In this document: one piece after another, positions 47,275 to 57,831 of the stretch
Numbering within the stretch: position 1 is the first letter of the stretch
Layout of the letters: each line of letters begins with the position of its first letter
Notes under the pieces: model-generated
What the model saw: only the letters and a program-made list of their open reading frames with translations
Databases searched by the model: none
What the model was told of the DNA's origin: nothing
Source of the DNA: Streptomyces sp. PCS3-D2
Lineage (GTDB): Bacteria; Actinomycetota; Actinomycetes; Streptomycetales; Streptomycetaceae
Length of the DNA: 64,000 bases
NCBI RefSeq assembly: GCF_000612545.2
Contig: NZ_CP097800.1
Coordinates: 5,096,501-5,160,500 of the forward strand
Direction: 5' to 3'
Translations under genes and position numbers: made by a program

Positions 47275-49200
47275 CTAGAGTCCCTCGGCGCCGCGGTTGC
47301 GCAGGCGCTGCCCGTACTGCTGGAGCACCCACAGCTCCTCCTGGACCGCCGCCAGCTGTTCCGGCGGCGCCTGCGCGCCGAGCCGTGACAGCGTGCCCTG
47401 GACCTCGTGGACCCGCCGGTCGACCGCGCGCAGCCGGACCTGGACCAGCTGGACCCCCGCGTAGACCTCGTCGACCGTCTTCGCGTGGATCGCCTCCACC
47501 GCCAGCTCGGTCACGAGGGCACGCACCGTGTCGTTCGGGGCGGCCTCGCGCACCCGGGCCACGTAGCCGTCGTCGGCGTCGGCGGCACCTCCCGCTTCCT
47601 GGATGGCCTGGCGTACGGCGGCGTAGGGCGGGGCGGTGAACTCGTCGATCCCGTAGGCGTCGAAGGCCGGGGACACCAGGGCAGGCCGCTGGAGGGCCAG
47701 CTTCAGCAGCTCGCGCTCGGTGCGGTGGGCGGGGCTGCGCAGGTTCAGCGCGGGCCCGGCGGCCGGCGGTGCGGCGGGCGCGGGAACGTCCTCGCGGGCT
47801 TGGCGGCCCCGCTGCTGGCTTCCGCCCGGCCGGCCTCCCTGAGGTCCGCCGCCCTGGCCGCGCTCACGTGCCCACCGGGCGAGCTGCGCGACCCGCTTGA
47901 CCACGAACTGTTCGTCGCGGATGCCCAGCATGCCGGCCAGCTGGACCGCCGACTCGTGCTGGATGGCGATGTTCTTGATGTTGGCGACGACGGGGGCCGC
48001 CTCGTCCAGCGCGGCCGCCCGTCCCGCCGGGTTCTCCAGGTTGTGCCGGGAGACGATGTGCCGCAGCGCGAACTCGAACAGCGGGGTGCGTGCCTCCACC
48101 AGGCCGACGACGGCCGCGTCACCCTGCGCGAGGCGCAGGTCGCAGGGGTCCATGCCGCCGGGGGCGATGGTGATCGAGGTCTCGGCCGCGAACTTCTGGT
48201 CGTCCTCGAAGGCCCGCAGGGCCGCCTTCTGCCCGGCCGCGTCACCGTCGAACGTGAAGATCACCTCGGCTGTGGCGTTGTCCATCAGCAGACGGCGGAG
48301 GATCTTGATGTGGTCCCCGCCGAAGGCGGTGCCACAGGTCGCGATGGCGGTGGTGACGCCGGCCAGGTGGCAGGCCATCACGTCCGTGTAGCCCTCGACC
48401 ACCACGGCCCGGGAGGTCTTGGCGATCTCCTTCTTGGCCAGGTCGACGCCGTACAGCACCTGGGACTTGCGGTAGATCGCGGTCTCGGGGGTGTTCAGGT
48501 ACTTCGGCCCGTTGTCATCGTCGCGCAGCTTGCGCGCGCCGAAGCCGACCACCTCGCCGCTGGTGTCGCGGATCGGCCACATCAGCCGGCCGCGGAAGCG
48601 GTCGATCGGCTTGCCGCTGCGGCTGTCCTGGGCGAGCCCGGAGGTGATCAGCTCCTTGTCGGTGAAGCCCTTGCCGCGCAGGAAGCGGGTCAGGTGGTCC
48701 CATCCGGCCGGGCTGTAGCCGACGCCGAAGTGAGCGGCGGCGGCCTGGTCGAAGCCGCGCTCGGCCAGGAACGTGCGGCCGATCGCGGCCTCGGGGCCGT
48801 CCAGCTGGTCGACGTAGAACCGGGCGGCTTCCCGGTGCGCCTCGACCAGCCGGATGCGCTCGCCGCGGCCGCTGGTGCCGGCGGTGTAGCCGCCCTCCTC
48901 GTAGCGCAGGGTGATTCCGGCCAGGCCGGCCAGGCGCTCGACCGCCTCGGAGAAGGAGAGATGGTCGATCTTCATGACGAAGTCGAGGGTGTCCCCGCCC
49001 GCCTGGCAGCCGAAGCAGTGGTAGAGGCCCTTGCTGGGGCTCACCTGGAAGGAGGGGGACTTCTCGTCGTGGAAGGGGCACAGGCCCTTGAGGTTGCCCC
49101 CGCCCGCGTTGCGCAGCTGGAGGTAGTCGGAGACCACGGCGTCGATCGGGACCGCGTCCCGTACCGCCTTCACGTCGTCGTCATTGATCCGTCCTGCCAC
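47275..49200 (-). CDS. dnaG: DNA primase
   Basis: 641 residues from GTG 49198-49200. The CHC2 zinc domain has [30 protein letters not shown] (residues 41-71); the RNA polymerase core follows; the Toprim part has [13 protein letters not shown] and [14 protein letters not shown] (metal acidic residues). The C-terminal helicase-interacting domain starts near [19 protein letters not shown] Gly/Gln-rich linker ([21 protein letters not shown]) joins them. Makes RNA primers for lagging-strand synthesis. Confidence 0.96.
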   Translation of the reverse strand: MAGRINDDDVKAVRDAVPIDAVVSDYLQLRNAGGGNLKGLCPFHDEKSPSFQVSPSKGLYHCFGCQAGGDTLDFVMKIDHLSFSEAVERLAGLAGITLRYEEGGYTAGTSGRGERIRLVEAHREAARFYVDQLDGPEAAIGRTFLAERGFDQAAAAHFGVGYSPAGWDHLTRFLRGKGFTDKELITSGLAQDSRSGKPIDRFRGRLMWPIRDTSGEVVGFGARKLRDDDNGPKYLNTPETAIYRKSQVLYGVDLAKKEIAKTSRAVVVEGYTDVMACHLAGVTTAIATCGTAFGGDHIKILRRLLMDNATAEVIFTFDGDAAGQKAALRAFEDDQKFAAETSITIAPGGMDPCDLRLAQGDAAVVGLVEARTPLFEFALRHIVSRHNLENPAGRAAALDEAAPVVANIKNIAIQHESAVQLAGMLGIRDEQFVVKRVAQLARWARERGQGGGPQGGRPGGSQQRGRQAREDVPAPAAPPAAGPALNLRSPAHRTERELLKLALQRPALVSPAFDAYGIDEFTAPPYAAVRQAIQEAGGAADADDGYVARVREAAPNDTVRALVTELAVEAIHAKTVDEVYAGVQLVQVRLRAVDRRVHEVQGTLSRLGAQAPPEQLAAVQEELWVLQQYGQRLRNRGAEGL

Positions 49201-49234
49201 CCGTGAAGTCTACGGCCGGGCGCGGGCAAACCCG

Positions 49235-50509
49235 TCAGGCCCCCGCGGCCGGGACCAGCGACTCAAGCGGAACCGACGGATCCGACAGAGCTTCGCGGTC
49301 AACGGGCGCCTTTGCCCTGATCAGGGCCTGGATGTGCTCGGTGACGTCCCACACGTTCACGTTCATCCCGGCGAGGACCCGACCCTCTGACAGCCAGAAG
49401 GCGATGAACTCCCGCTTGCCGACGTCGCCGCGGATCAGCACCTGGTCGTAGCCGCCGGGCGGGGCGTAGCCCGAGTACTCCAGGCCCACGTCGTACTGGT
49501 CCGAGAAGAAGTACGGCACCCGGTCGTAGGCGACGTCGTGCCCCAGCATCGCCCGGGCCGCGGCCGGGCCGCCGTTCAGCGCGTTCGCCCAGTGCTCGAC
49601 CCGCAGCCGGGTCCCGAGCACCGGGTGGTGGGCGGCCGCGACGTCACCGACCGCGTGGATGTCCGGGTCGGAGGTGCGCAGGGCGGCGTCCACGGCGATC
49701 CCGCCGCCGTGCTCCCGGTCGACCAGGGCCAGCCCCGAGGTCTCGGCGAGGGCCGTCCGCGGCGCCGCCCCGATCGCGGCGAGCACGGCGTGCGCGGGAT
49801 GTTCCTCGCCGTCGTCGGTCCGGGCGGCCAGCACCATGCCGTCCTGCCCGATGATCTCGGTCAGCCGGGCACCGAAGTGGAAGCGCACGCCGTGCTCGGC
49901 GTGCAGGTCGCCGAAGAGCCGGCCGACCTCGGGGCCGAGTACGGCGTGCAGCGCGGTGGCCTCCGGTTCGACGACGGTCACCTCGGCGCCGTACCCGCGG
50001 GCCGCGGCGGCGACCTCCAGGCCGATCCACCCGGCGCCCGCGATCAGCAGGTGTCCGTTGTCCCGGCCGAGGCCCGCCAGGACGTGGCGCAGCCGCTCGG
50101 CGTGCGCGAGCCGGCGCAGGTGGTGCACGCCGGCCAGCCCGGTTCCCGGGATCTCCAGCCGGCGCGGCTCGGCGCCGGTGGCCAGCAGCAGCTTGTCGTA
50201 GTGCACGACCGTGCCGTCCCCGAGGACCACCTTCTTGGCCTCCCGGTCGAGGTGCACGGCGGGCTGGCCGAGGTGCAGCTCGATGTCGGAGGCCGCGTAC
50301 CAGGACGGCTCGTGGACGAAGACGCTCTCCCGCTCCTCCTTGCCCGTCAGGTAGCCCTTGGACAGCGGGGGGCGCTCGTACGGGTGGTCGCGCTCGTCGC
50401 CGATCAGGATCACCCGCCCCGTGAACCCCTCGGACCTCAGCGTCTCGGCCGCCTTGGCCCCGGCCAGCCCCGCGCCGACGATGACGAACGTCCTGTGTGC
50501 GTCGACCAC
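49235..50509 (-). CDS. FAD-dependent ferredoxin/rubredoxin-type reductase
   Basis: 424 residues from GTG 50507-50509, chosen because GAGGAGG lies seven bases upstream. FAD motif TFVIVGAGLAGAKAAETLR, PPLSKGYLTG, NAD motif LLIAGAGWIGLEVAAAARGYG, and DPDIHAVGDVAAAHHP. This is the BenD/ThcD-like reductase group that passes electrons from NADH to a ferredoxin of P450s or oxygenases; the C-terminal YFFSDQYDVGLEYSGY is conserved there. No ferredoxin or P450 is adjacent. Lies 34 bp after dnaG's start, in the same direction, upstream of it. Confidence 0.88.
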   Translation of the reverse strand: MVDAHRTFVIVGAGLAGAKAAETLRSEGFTGRVILIGDERDHPYERPPLSKGYLTGKEERESVFVHEPSWYAASDIELHLGQPAVHLDREAKKVVLGDGTVVHYDKLLLATGAEPRRLEIPGTGLAGVHHLRRLAHAERLRHVLAGLGRDNGHLLIAGAGWIGLEVAAAARGYGAEVTVVEPEATALHAVLGPEVGRLFGDLHAEHGVRFHFGARLTEIIGQDGMVLAARTDDGEEHPAHAVLAAIGAAPRTALAETSGLALVDREHGGGIAVDAALRTSDPDIHAVGDVAAAHHPVLGTRLRVEHWANALNGGPAAARAMLGHDVAYDRVPYFFSDQYDVGLEYSGYAPPGGYDQVLIRGDVGKREFIAFWLSEGRVLAGMNVNVWDVTEHIQALIRAKAPVDREALSDPSVPLESLVPAAGA

Positions 50510-50533
50510 CTGATGCCTCCTCATAACCTCTGC

Positions 50534-50553
50534 GCCACATGCGGCCACATGCG
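50534..50553. repeat. Two direct 10-bp repeats (GCCACATGCG)
   Basis: Exact tandem copies (50534-50543, 50544-50553), one helical turn each, 25-44 bp upstream of the FAD reductase start. Helical-turn direct repeats in a promoter position suggest binding of an activator or dimeric regulator. Confidence 0.5.
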
Positions 50554-50602
50554 AGCGTCCCGCACCGAGCCTGCCCCGTGAAGGGGGAATGGCTCGATCG
50601 GC

Positions 50603-51928
50603 TCACCCTTCGGCGCGTCGGGCCCGCCGGGTGAGACGTGCGTGCAGGGAACGCGCGGAAGCGTCGGTGAGGCACGCGATCTGATCGATGACCGCCCGCT
50701 TCCTGGCCTTGTCGTCCGCGGCGCCGTCGAAGATGGCCCGGAACTGCGGGTCCAGGCCCTCGGGCGCGCGGACGCTGAGCGCCTCGGCCAGTTCGGCCAG
50801 GACGATGCGCTGGTCGGCGCGGATCCGCTCCTGCTCGTCACGCTGCATGACGTACAGGTCGGCGACCGCTTTGAGGACCGCGCACTCGTGGCGCGCCTCG
50901 CGCGGGACCACCAGCTCGGCGCCGTACCGGGTGAGGCGGCCCGAGCCGTACGCCTCCCGGGTGGCCCCTTCGGCAGCCAGGCAGAAACGGCCGATCAGCT
51001 GGCTCGTGGCGTCCTTCAGGCGGGCCTGGGCGACGGCGGACCCGTCGTACCCGTGCGGCCACCACTCCTGCTCCATCAGCCGGTCGAGGGCGGACCGCAA
51101 CTCGTCGGGGGAGGTGTCGGCGGGCACATACCGGCCGATGGCGACCTGCCAGATGGCTGCCCGCTCGGGCTCGGCGAAGAGGAGGTTCGGATCGAGGTGT
51201 CCGGCGTGCAGGCCGTCCTCGAAGTCGTGGACGGAGTAGGCGACGTCGTCCGCCCAGTCCATCACCTGGGCCTCGAAGCACTTGCGGTCGGCCGGTGCGC
51301 CGCGGCGCAGCCACTCGAAGACCGGCAGGTCGTCCTCGTACGCCCCGAACTTGACCGAGCCGGGGTCCGTCGGATGCCCGCCCCGGGCCCACGGGTACTT
51401 GGTGGCGGCGTCCAGGCAGGCCCGGGTGAGGTTGAGGCCCACGCTGACCGGCCGCCCGGTCGCCGGGTCGGGCACGAACCGCTTGGGTTCCAGCCGTGTC
51501 AGCAGACGAAGCGACTGGGCGTTGCCCTCGAAGCCGCCGCAGTCCTTGGCGAACTCGTTGAGCGCCTCCTCGCCGTTGTGGCCGAAGGGCGGGTGCCCCA
51601 TGTCGTGCGAGAGGCAGGCGGCCTCGACGAGGTCGGGGTCGCAGCCGAGCGCAGCGCCGAGCTCCCGTCCGACCTGGGCGCACTCCAGGGAGTGCGTGAG
51701 CCGGGTCCGCGGGCTGGCGTCCCAGTCGTAGGAGCGGCTGCCGGGCGTGACCACCTGGGTCTTCCCGGCGAGGCGGCGCAGCGCGGCGGAGTGCAGCACG
51801 CGCGCGCGGTCGCGCTGGAAGGCGGTGCGGCCGGGGCGTTTGTCGGGTTCGGCGGCCCAGCGCTCGGTGTCGGCCGGGGCGTAGGGGGAGTAGAGGTCGT
51901 CTGCGGGGGCGTGCGCGGTGCCTTCCAT
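50603..51928 (-). CDS. dgt: Deoxyguanosinetriphosphate triphosphohydrolase (dGTPase)
   Basis: 441 residues from ATG 51926-51928. The HD-domain metal ligands are H/HD pairs in [18 protein letters not shown] and [23 protein letters not shown], with the third Asp in [17 protein letters not shown]; these are the dNTPase signatures. It hydrolyses dGTP to deoxyguanosine and triphosphate, controlling nucleotide pools. It sits near dnaG as in other Streptomyces. Confidence 0.93.
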   Translation of the reverse strand: MEGTAHAPADDLYSPYAPADTERWAAEPDKRPGRTAFQRDRARVLHSAALRRLAGKTQVVTPGSRSYDWDASPRTRLTHSLECAQVGRELGAALGCDPDLVEAACLSHDMGHPPFGHNGEEALNEFAKDCGGFEGNAQSLRLLTRLEPKRFVPDPATGRPVSVGLNLTRACLDAATKYPWARGGHPTDPGSVKFGAYEDDLPVFEWLRRGAPADRKCFEAQVMDWADDVAYSVHDFEDGLHAGHLDPNLLFAEPERAAIWQVAIGRYVPADTSPDELRSALDRLMEQEWWPHGYDGSAVAQARLKDATSQLIGRFCLAAEGATREAYGSGRLTRYGAELVVPREARHECAVLKAVADLYVMQRDEQERIRADQRIVLAELAEALSVRAPEGLDPQFRAIFDGAADDKARKRAVIDQIACLTDASARSLHARLTRRARRAEG

Positions 51929-51965
51929 GACAAGACGGTAACCGCAACGACTGACGAACCGTCGA

Positions 51966-52685
51966 TCACGCGGAGACGAGATCCGGCCGGGGGAGCGCGG
52001 CGGGACGGGCCAGGGCCTCGTCGTAGCGGCGCAGCAACAGCCGGGCCAGGGCCGGATGGTCGCCCAGCGGGGCCGCTGCGGGACCGGGCGAGGCCGCGGC
52101 GGTCTGGGCGGCGAACCGGCCGGGAGCGGCGAAGTACGAGGCCACGGCCGTGCGGTGGTGGCCGCGGGCGGCGAGTGCCCGGACGGCCTCGGAGGTGGTG
52201 GGCGCGGCGGCCGAGGCGTAGGCGGGCACCACCGGGACGCCGAGGCGGCCGGCGAGCAGGGTGGCGGTGCGGCGGGTGTCGGCCGCCGAGTCGGGATCGC
52301 GGGAACCGGCGGCGGCGAGCACCACGGCGGTGCCGGGGGCCCAGCCGGCCTCCACGAGTCGTTCGTACAGGGCCTCGACGAGCAGCGGGTGCGGGCCCAG
52401 CGGGGCGGCGACGCGGGTGTGCAGGTGGGTGGCCCGGGCGGCGGCCGCGGGGAGGTCGTGCTTGACGTGGTGCCCCCGGCCGAGCAGCAGCGGGACGAGC
52501 ACGGCAGCGCCGGACGTCCCGCGCAGGGTGTCGTCGAGCAGCGGGGCGTTCAGCTCGATGTGGCCGAGCCTGACGTCGAGCCGCGGGCGGAGCTCGCGGA
52601 CCCGGTCGAGGAGGGCGAGGGTGGTGTGCAGGGCGCGTGGGTCGCGGCTGCCGTGGGCCACGGCGACGAGGGAGGGCTGCTGCAT
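51966..52685 (-). CDS. Sirohydrochlorin chelatase / CbiX-type protein
   Basis: 239 residues from ATG 52683-52685. It begins [30 protein letters not shown] with the active-site His (AHGS) and has [18 protein letters not shown] with a second pair, the marks of a class II chelatase inserting Fe2+ into sirohydrochlorin. The second half is a degenerate repeat ([19 protein letters not shown], missing the His), so it is the two-domain form. Siroheme is the cofactor of NirB, encoded 11 kb away. A cobaltochelatase role cannot be excluded. Confidence 0.85.
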   Translation of the reverse strand: MQQPSLVAVAHGSRDPRALHTTLALLDRVRELRPRLDVRLGHIELNAPLLDDTLRGTSGAAVLVPLLLGRGHHVKHDLPAAAARATHLHTRVAAPLGPHPLLVEALYERLVEAGWAPGTAVVLAAAGSRDPDSAADTRRTATLLAGRLGVPVVPAYASAAAPTTSEAVRALAARGHHRTAVASYFAAPGRFAAQTAAASPGPAAAPLGDHPALARLLLRRYDEALARPAALPRPDLVSA

Positions 52686-52837
52686 GGGCGGTCTCCGAGG
52701 GGGCGGGTGCGGGGCGGTCGCAGTCCGCTGAGCTGCGTGCCGAGCTGGGTGGTGATCCGGGTCAGCAGCTCGGCCGCGCTGCCGAACGGGAGGGAGGGGA
52801 GGAAGGGGCTGTCGGAAGGGTGCACCGGCTCCGTCAT
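52550..52837 (-). CDS. Possible small protein overlapping the CbiX-type gene
   Basis: 95 codons from ATG 52835-52837. The first ~40 residues (MTEPVHPSDSPFLPSLPFGSAAELLTRITTQLGTQLSGL, read as an amphipathic start) have natural composition, and AGGA or a -10-like CAGGAT lies upstream. The rest, which overlaps the chelatase gene by 136 bp, is Ser/Thr/Pro-rich and looks like an out-of-frame shadow. It may be a short coupled leader peptide or a decayed 5' gene. Confidence 0.3.
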   Translation of the reverse strand: MTEPVHPSDSPFLPSLPFGSAAELLTRITTQLGTQLSGLRPPRTRPLGDRPCSSPPSSPWPTAAATHAPCTPPSPSSTGSASSARGSTSGSATSS

Positions 52838-52885
52838 GAACCGATCCTGCGGGCTGCACGTTGCCGGTGCGTTGCGCCGGGGTGA

Positions 52886-54028
<1,143 letters not shown>

Positions 54029-54046
54029 GCCACCCGTACGGGAGGT

Positions 54047-54084
54047 GTAACCGGGGGCGGCTGCCCGTGTAACACCGCTGACGC
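54047..54084. promoter_or_regulatory. Candidate GlnR box upstream of nasA
   Basis: GTAAC (54047-54051) and GTAAC (54069-54073) are exactly 22 bp apart, the spacing of the two a-sites of a GlnR box; GACGC (54080-54084) then sits N6 downstream in the b2 position (GAAAC consensus). The b1 position reads CGGCT, a poor match. The box ends 12 bp before the nasA ATG, overlapping a possible -10 (CACGCT, 54084-54089). Nitrate reductase is a known GlnR target in Streptomyces; this site is inferred. Confidence 0.5.
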
Positions 54085-54096
54085 ACGCTGGACCGT

Positions 54097-56178
54097 ATGC
54101 ACCCCCCGGGAACCGCCGCCGCCACCGCCACGCACTGCCCCTACTGCGCCCTGCAGTGCGGGATGAACCTGCGCCCCGAGCCGGGCGGCGGGGGCGTGGC
54201 AGTGGAGGAGCGGGCCGACTTCCCGGTGAACCGGGGCGCGCTGTGCGGCAAGGGCCGCACTGCCCCCGCCGTGCTCTCCTCCCGGGTGCGCCTGACCGAG
54301 CCGCTCGTCCGCACCCACGCAGGGCGGCTCGAACCCGCTACCTGGGAGGAGGCCCTCGACGTCGTCGCCGCGGGCCTGACCCGCACGGCCCGCACGCACG
54401 GCCCGGACGCCGTCGGTGTCTTCGGCGGCGGCGGGCTCACCAACGAGAAGGCGTACGCGCTCGGCAAGTTCGCCCGCGTCGCCCTGCGCACCTCGCAGAT
54501 CGACTACAACGGCCGCTTCTGCATGTCCTCGGCCGCTGCCGCGCACCAGAAGGCCTTCGGGCTCGACCGGGGCCTGCCCTTCCCGCTGGAGGACGTGCCC
54601 CGCACCGGCTGCGTGATCCTCGTCGGCTCGAACCTGGCCGAGACCATGCCGCCCGCCCTGCGCTACCTCACCGAGCTCAAGGCCAACGGCGGCACCCTCG
54701 TCGTCATCGACCCCCGCCGCACCCGCACCGCCGCGCAAGCCGACCTGCACCTGGCCCCCCGCCCCGGAACCGACCTCGCCCTCGCCCTCGGCCTCCTGCA
54801 CCTCGTCGTCGCCGACGGCCGCACCGACGAGGAGTTCATCGCCGCCCGCACCACCGGCTGGGAGGAGGCCCGGGCCGCCGCCATGGCCCACTGGCCCGAG
54901 CTGGTGGAACGCATCACCGGCGTCCCGGTCCCGGCGCTGCGCGAGGCGGTCGCCCTCTTCTGCGCCCCGGACTCCGCGATGGTGCTGACCGCCCGCGGCC
55001 CCGAGCAGCAGTCCAAGGGCACCGACACCGTCGGCGCCTGGATCAACCTGTGTCTGGCCACCGGTCGCGCCGGACGTCCCCTCTCCGGCTACGGCTGCCT
55101 CACCGGCCAGGGCAACGGCCAGGGCGGCCGCGAGCACGGCCAGAAGGCCGACCAGCTCCCCGGCTACCGCAAACTCACCGACCCGGCCGCACGGGCCCAC
55201 GTCGCCGGGGTCTGGGGCGTCGACCCCGACAGCCTCCCCGGACCCGGCCGCAGCGCCTACGAACTCCTCGACGCCCTCGGCTCCGAGGTGAAGTCCCTCC
55301 TGCTGATGGGCTCCAACCCGGTGGTCTCGGCTCCGCGCGCCGCCCACGTGGAGGACCGGATCCGCTCGCTGGACTTCCTCGCCGTGGCCGACGTCGTCCT
55401 CTCCGAGACCGCCGCCCTCGCGGACGTCGTCCTCCCCGTCACCCAGTGGGCGGAGGAGACCGGCACCACCACCAACCTGGAAGGCCGCGTCCTGCTGCGC
55501 CGCCGCGCCCTCACCCCGCCGCCGGGCGTCCGCAGCGACCTGGAGGTCCTGCACGGGCTCGCCGCCCGCCTCGGCATCGAGAAGGGCTTCCCCACCGCCC
55601 CCGAGGAAGTCTTCGACGAACTGCGCCGCGCCTCGGCCGGCGGCCCGGCGGACTACTCGGGCATCACCTACGACCGCATCCAGGCCGAGCAGGGCGTCTT
55701 CTGGCCCTGCCCCGACGGCTCGACCGGTACCGAGCGCCTCTTCCTGGACGGCTTCGCCACCGAGGACGGCCGGGCCCGGTTCGTCCCGGTCGCCCACCGC
55801 GCCGCCGCCGAGATTCCCGACGCCGACTACCCGCTGCTGCTCACGACCGGCCGCGTGGTCGCCCAGTACCAGTCCGGCGCCCAGACCCGCCGGGTGGACG
55901 AGCTCAACGACGCCGCCCCCGGCCCCTTCGTGGAGCTCCACCCCCGCCTCGCGGCCCGGCTCGGCGCGGTCGACGGCAGCCTCCTCGCCGTCACCTCACG
56001 CCGCGGCCGCGCGGTGGCCCCGGCCCGCATCACGGACGCCATCCGCGCGGACACGGTCTTCATGCCCTTCCACTGGCCGGGCGAGGGCCGCGCCAACACC
56101 CTGACCAACCCGGCCCTCGACCCCACTTCCCGCATGCCCGAGTTCAAGGTCTGCGCGGTCCGCGTCGAACCGGCCTAG
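54097..56178 (+). CDS. nasA: Assimilatory nitrate reductase catalytic subunit
   Basis: 693 residues from ATG 54097. The N-terminal [4Fe-4S] ligands are C14, C17, C21 (CPYCALQCG) and C49 (GALCGKGRT). The bis-MGD domains follow: SQIDYNGRFCMSSAAAAHQKAFG with the likely molybdenum Cys, ILVGSNLAETMPP, VVIDPRRTRTAAQADLHLAPRPGTDLALALGLLH, and the C-terminal dinucleotide domain LLLTTGRVVAQYQSGAQTRR and MPFHWPGEGRANTLTNPALDP. It reduces nitrate to nitrite for NirB. It has no C-terminal BFD extension or fused reductase, so an external electron donor is required. A candidate GlnR box precedes it. Confidence 0.93.
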   Translation: MHPPGTAAATATHCPYCALQCGMNLRPEPGGGGVAVEERADFPVNRGALCGKGRTAPAVLSSRVRLTEPLVRTHAGRLEPATWEEALDVVAAGLTRTARTHGPDAVGVFGGGGLTNEKAYALGKFARVALRTSQIDYNGRFCMSSAAAAHQKAFGLDRGLPFPLEDVPRTGCVILVGSNLAETMPPALRYLTELKANGGTLVVIDPRRTRTAAQADLHLAPRPGTDLALALGLLHLVVADGRTDEEFIAARTTGWEEARAAAMAHWPELVERITGVPVPALREAVALFCAPDSAMVLTARGPEQQSKGTDTVGAWINLCLATGRAGRPLSGYGCLTGQGNGQGGREHGQKADQLPGYRKLTDPAARAHVAGVWGVDPDSLPGPGRSAYELLDALGSEVKSLLLMGSNPVVSAPRAAHVEDRIRSLDFLAVADVVLSETAALADVVLPVTQWAEETGTTTNLEGRVLLRRRALTPPPGVRSDLEVLHGLAARLGIEKGFPTAPEEVFDELRRASAGGPADYSGITYDRIQAEQGVFWPCPDGSTGTERLFLDGFATEDGRARFVPVAHRAAAEIPDADYPLLLTTGRVVAQYQSGAQTRRVDELNDAAPGPFVELHPRLAARLGAVDGSLLAVTSRRGRAVAPARITDAIRADTVFMPFHWPGEGRANTLTNPALDPTSRMPEFKVCAVRVEPA

Positions 56179-56523
56179 CGCTGTGACCGGAAGGGTCCAC
56201 CGCCTCACGGCCCGAGCCGGGCTTCGTCCACCGACGGTCGCTGTCGTAGAGCACGAACTTCCGCTGCCCCGTTGACACTTCGTACCCGGCCGAGTCGAGC
56301 TCCCGGATCAGCGCGTCGACGTCCGCACCCGCACCGGCCGTTCGTGGCCCGTGCGGTCCGGCAGGGTCGGCACCGGCCGCGACACCGCCCGCCCCCGGGC
56401 CGGCCGGACATGCGTCACCTCCCACTTCCGCGCGGCGGCCCAGGTGTCGAGCCGCGCCAGCTCCGCCGCGTCCGCGCAGCGCACCGTCACGTGGGTTTCG
56501 TACGCGCGCATGGAGCCGATCAT
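56144..56523 (-). pseudogene. Frameshifted small actinobacterial protein
   Basis: Minus-strand frame one from ATG 56521-56523 (or 56509-56511) reads MRAYETHVTVRCADAAELARLDTWAAARKWEVTHVRPARG and soon stops at 56308. A second frame, shifted by one base, continues with natural sequence ADVDALIRELDSAGYEVSTGQRKFVLYDSDRRW and runs to 56144, into the nasA 3' end. Joining them near 56320-56340 gives a single ~110-130-residue protein of the type with a repeated alpha-beta RAYETHVTV...LARLDSAGF pattern. A one-base indel is the simplest explanation; function unknown. Confidence 0.6.
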
Positions 56524-56683
56524 CTCGGACATGTGTCCGATCCGCATCGGGGTTCCCGGCCGGGGGTAACCATCGGTCACGCACCGGACTCAGAAAGTGC
56601 TCGCACGCCCCTCGTGGCAGCCATGTGTCTTACCCCACACTGAATGCGGTGCCCCCGTCCTCGGAGCCCTGGAGGTCGCCCCC

Positions 56684-57742
56684 GTGCAGACCCGGACCCT
56701 GACCGTGAACGCGAGCGAGTCCTCGGAGGCCGAAGCCGTGGACGAAGAGCCCGAGGTACTGGAGCTGATCGAGCCGGCGCCGGTGCCGGTACAGCGCAGC
56801 CGGGACGGCGACGGGGGCGGGGGTGGGGCGGGACCTTCCGCAGACCTCTTCCGGCAGTACCTGCGCGAGATAGGCAGGATCCCGCTGCTCACCGCCGCCG
56901 AGGAGGTGGACCTGGCGCGGCGCGTCGAAGCCGGACTGTTCGCCGAGGAGAAGCTCGGCAGCACCCCCGACCTCGACTCCCAACTCGCCGTCGACCTCGA
57001 CCGGCTCGTCGTCATGGGGCGCATGGCCAAACGCCGCCTCATCGAGTCGAACCTGAGGCTGGTCGTCTCCGTAGCCAAGCGGTACGTGGGCCGCGGGCTC
57101 ACCATGCTCGACCTGGTCCAGGAGGGGAACCTCGGGCTGATCCGGGCCGTCGAGAAGTTCGACTACGCCCGCGGGTACAAGTTCTCGACCTATGCGACCT
57201 GGTGGATCCGGCAGGCGATGTCCCGGGCCCTCGCCGACCAGGCCCGGACCATCCGGGTCCCCGTCCACGTCGTCGAGCTGATCAACCGCGTCGTCCGCGT
57301 CCAGCGCCGCATGCTCCAGGAACGCGGCTACGAGCCCACCGCCGAAGAGGTCGCCGTCCACCTGGAGCTGACCCCGGAGCGGGTCCTGGAAGTACTGCGC
57401 CTCGCCCAGGAGCCCGTCTCCCTGCACGCACCCGTTGGCGAGGAGGAGGACGTCGCGCTCGGCGATCTCATCGAGGACGGGGACGCCGCCTCCCCCGTGG
57501 AGTCGGCCGCCTTCTTCCTGCTGCGCGAACACCTGGAGGCGGTCCTGTCGACCCTCGGCGAACGCGAGCGCAAGGTCGTGCAGTTGCGGTACGGGCTTGC
57601 CGACGGACGGCCGCGCACCCTGGAGGAGATCGGCCGGATCTTCGGCGTGACGCGCGAGCGGATCCGCCAGATCGAGTCCAAGACCCTCAACAAGCTGCGC
57701 GACCACGCCTTCGCCGACCAGCTCCGCGGCTACCTCGACTGA
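56684..57742 (+). CDS. hrdA: Principal-like RNA polymerase sigma factor (HrdA type)
   Basis: 352 residues from GTG 56684 (GGAGG nine bases upstream). After an acidic, low-complexity N-terminus, region 1.2 is [29 protein letters not shown]; region 2 has [60 protein letters not shown]; region 4 has [39 protein letters not shown]. It is a full sigma70 of the Hrd family and lacks the long HrdB N-terminal extension. The name hrdA rests on gene order (near nasA and an ABC pair); HrdC/HrdD type is an alternative. Confidence 0.8.
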   Translation: MQTRTLTVNASESSEAEAVDEEPEVLELIEPAPVPVQRSRDGDGGGGGAGPSADLFRQYLREIGRIPLLTAAEEVDLARRVEAGLFAEEKLGSTPDLDSQLAVDLDRLVVMGRMAKRRLIESNLRLVVSVAKRYVGRGLTMLDLVQEGNLGLIRAVEKFDYARGYKFSTYATWWIRQAMSRALADQARTIRVPVHVVELINRVVRVQRRMLQERGYEPTAEEVAVHLELTPERVLEVLRLAQEPVSLHAPVGEEEDVALGDLIEDGDAASPVESAAFFLLREHLEAVLSTLGERERKVVQLRYGLADGRPRTLEEIGRIFGVTRERIRQIESKTLNKLRDHAFADQLRGYLD

Positions 57743-57789
57743 GCGGCCCCCGACCGGAGCGGACGCGCACGGCGCCCGCGGCCACGGCG

Positions 57790-57813
57790 GGGGGCGCCCC
57801 GGAGGACGCCCCC
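57790..57813. terminator. Hairpin between hrdA and the convergent ABC exporter
   Basis: GGGGGCG (57790-57796) pairs with CGCCCCC (57807-57813) around a 10-nt loop, 48 bp after the hrdA stop. No T-tract. Confidence 0.5.
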
Positions 57814-57831
57814 GGCCCGTCCGCGCCGCGG

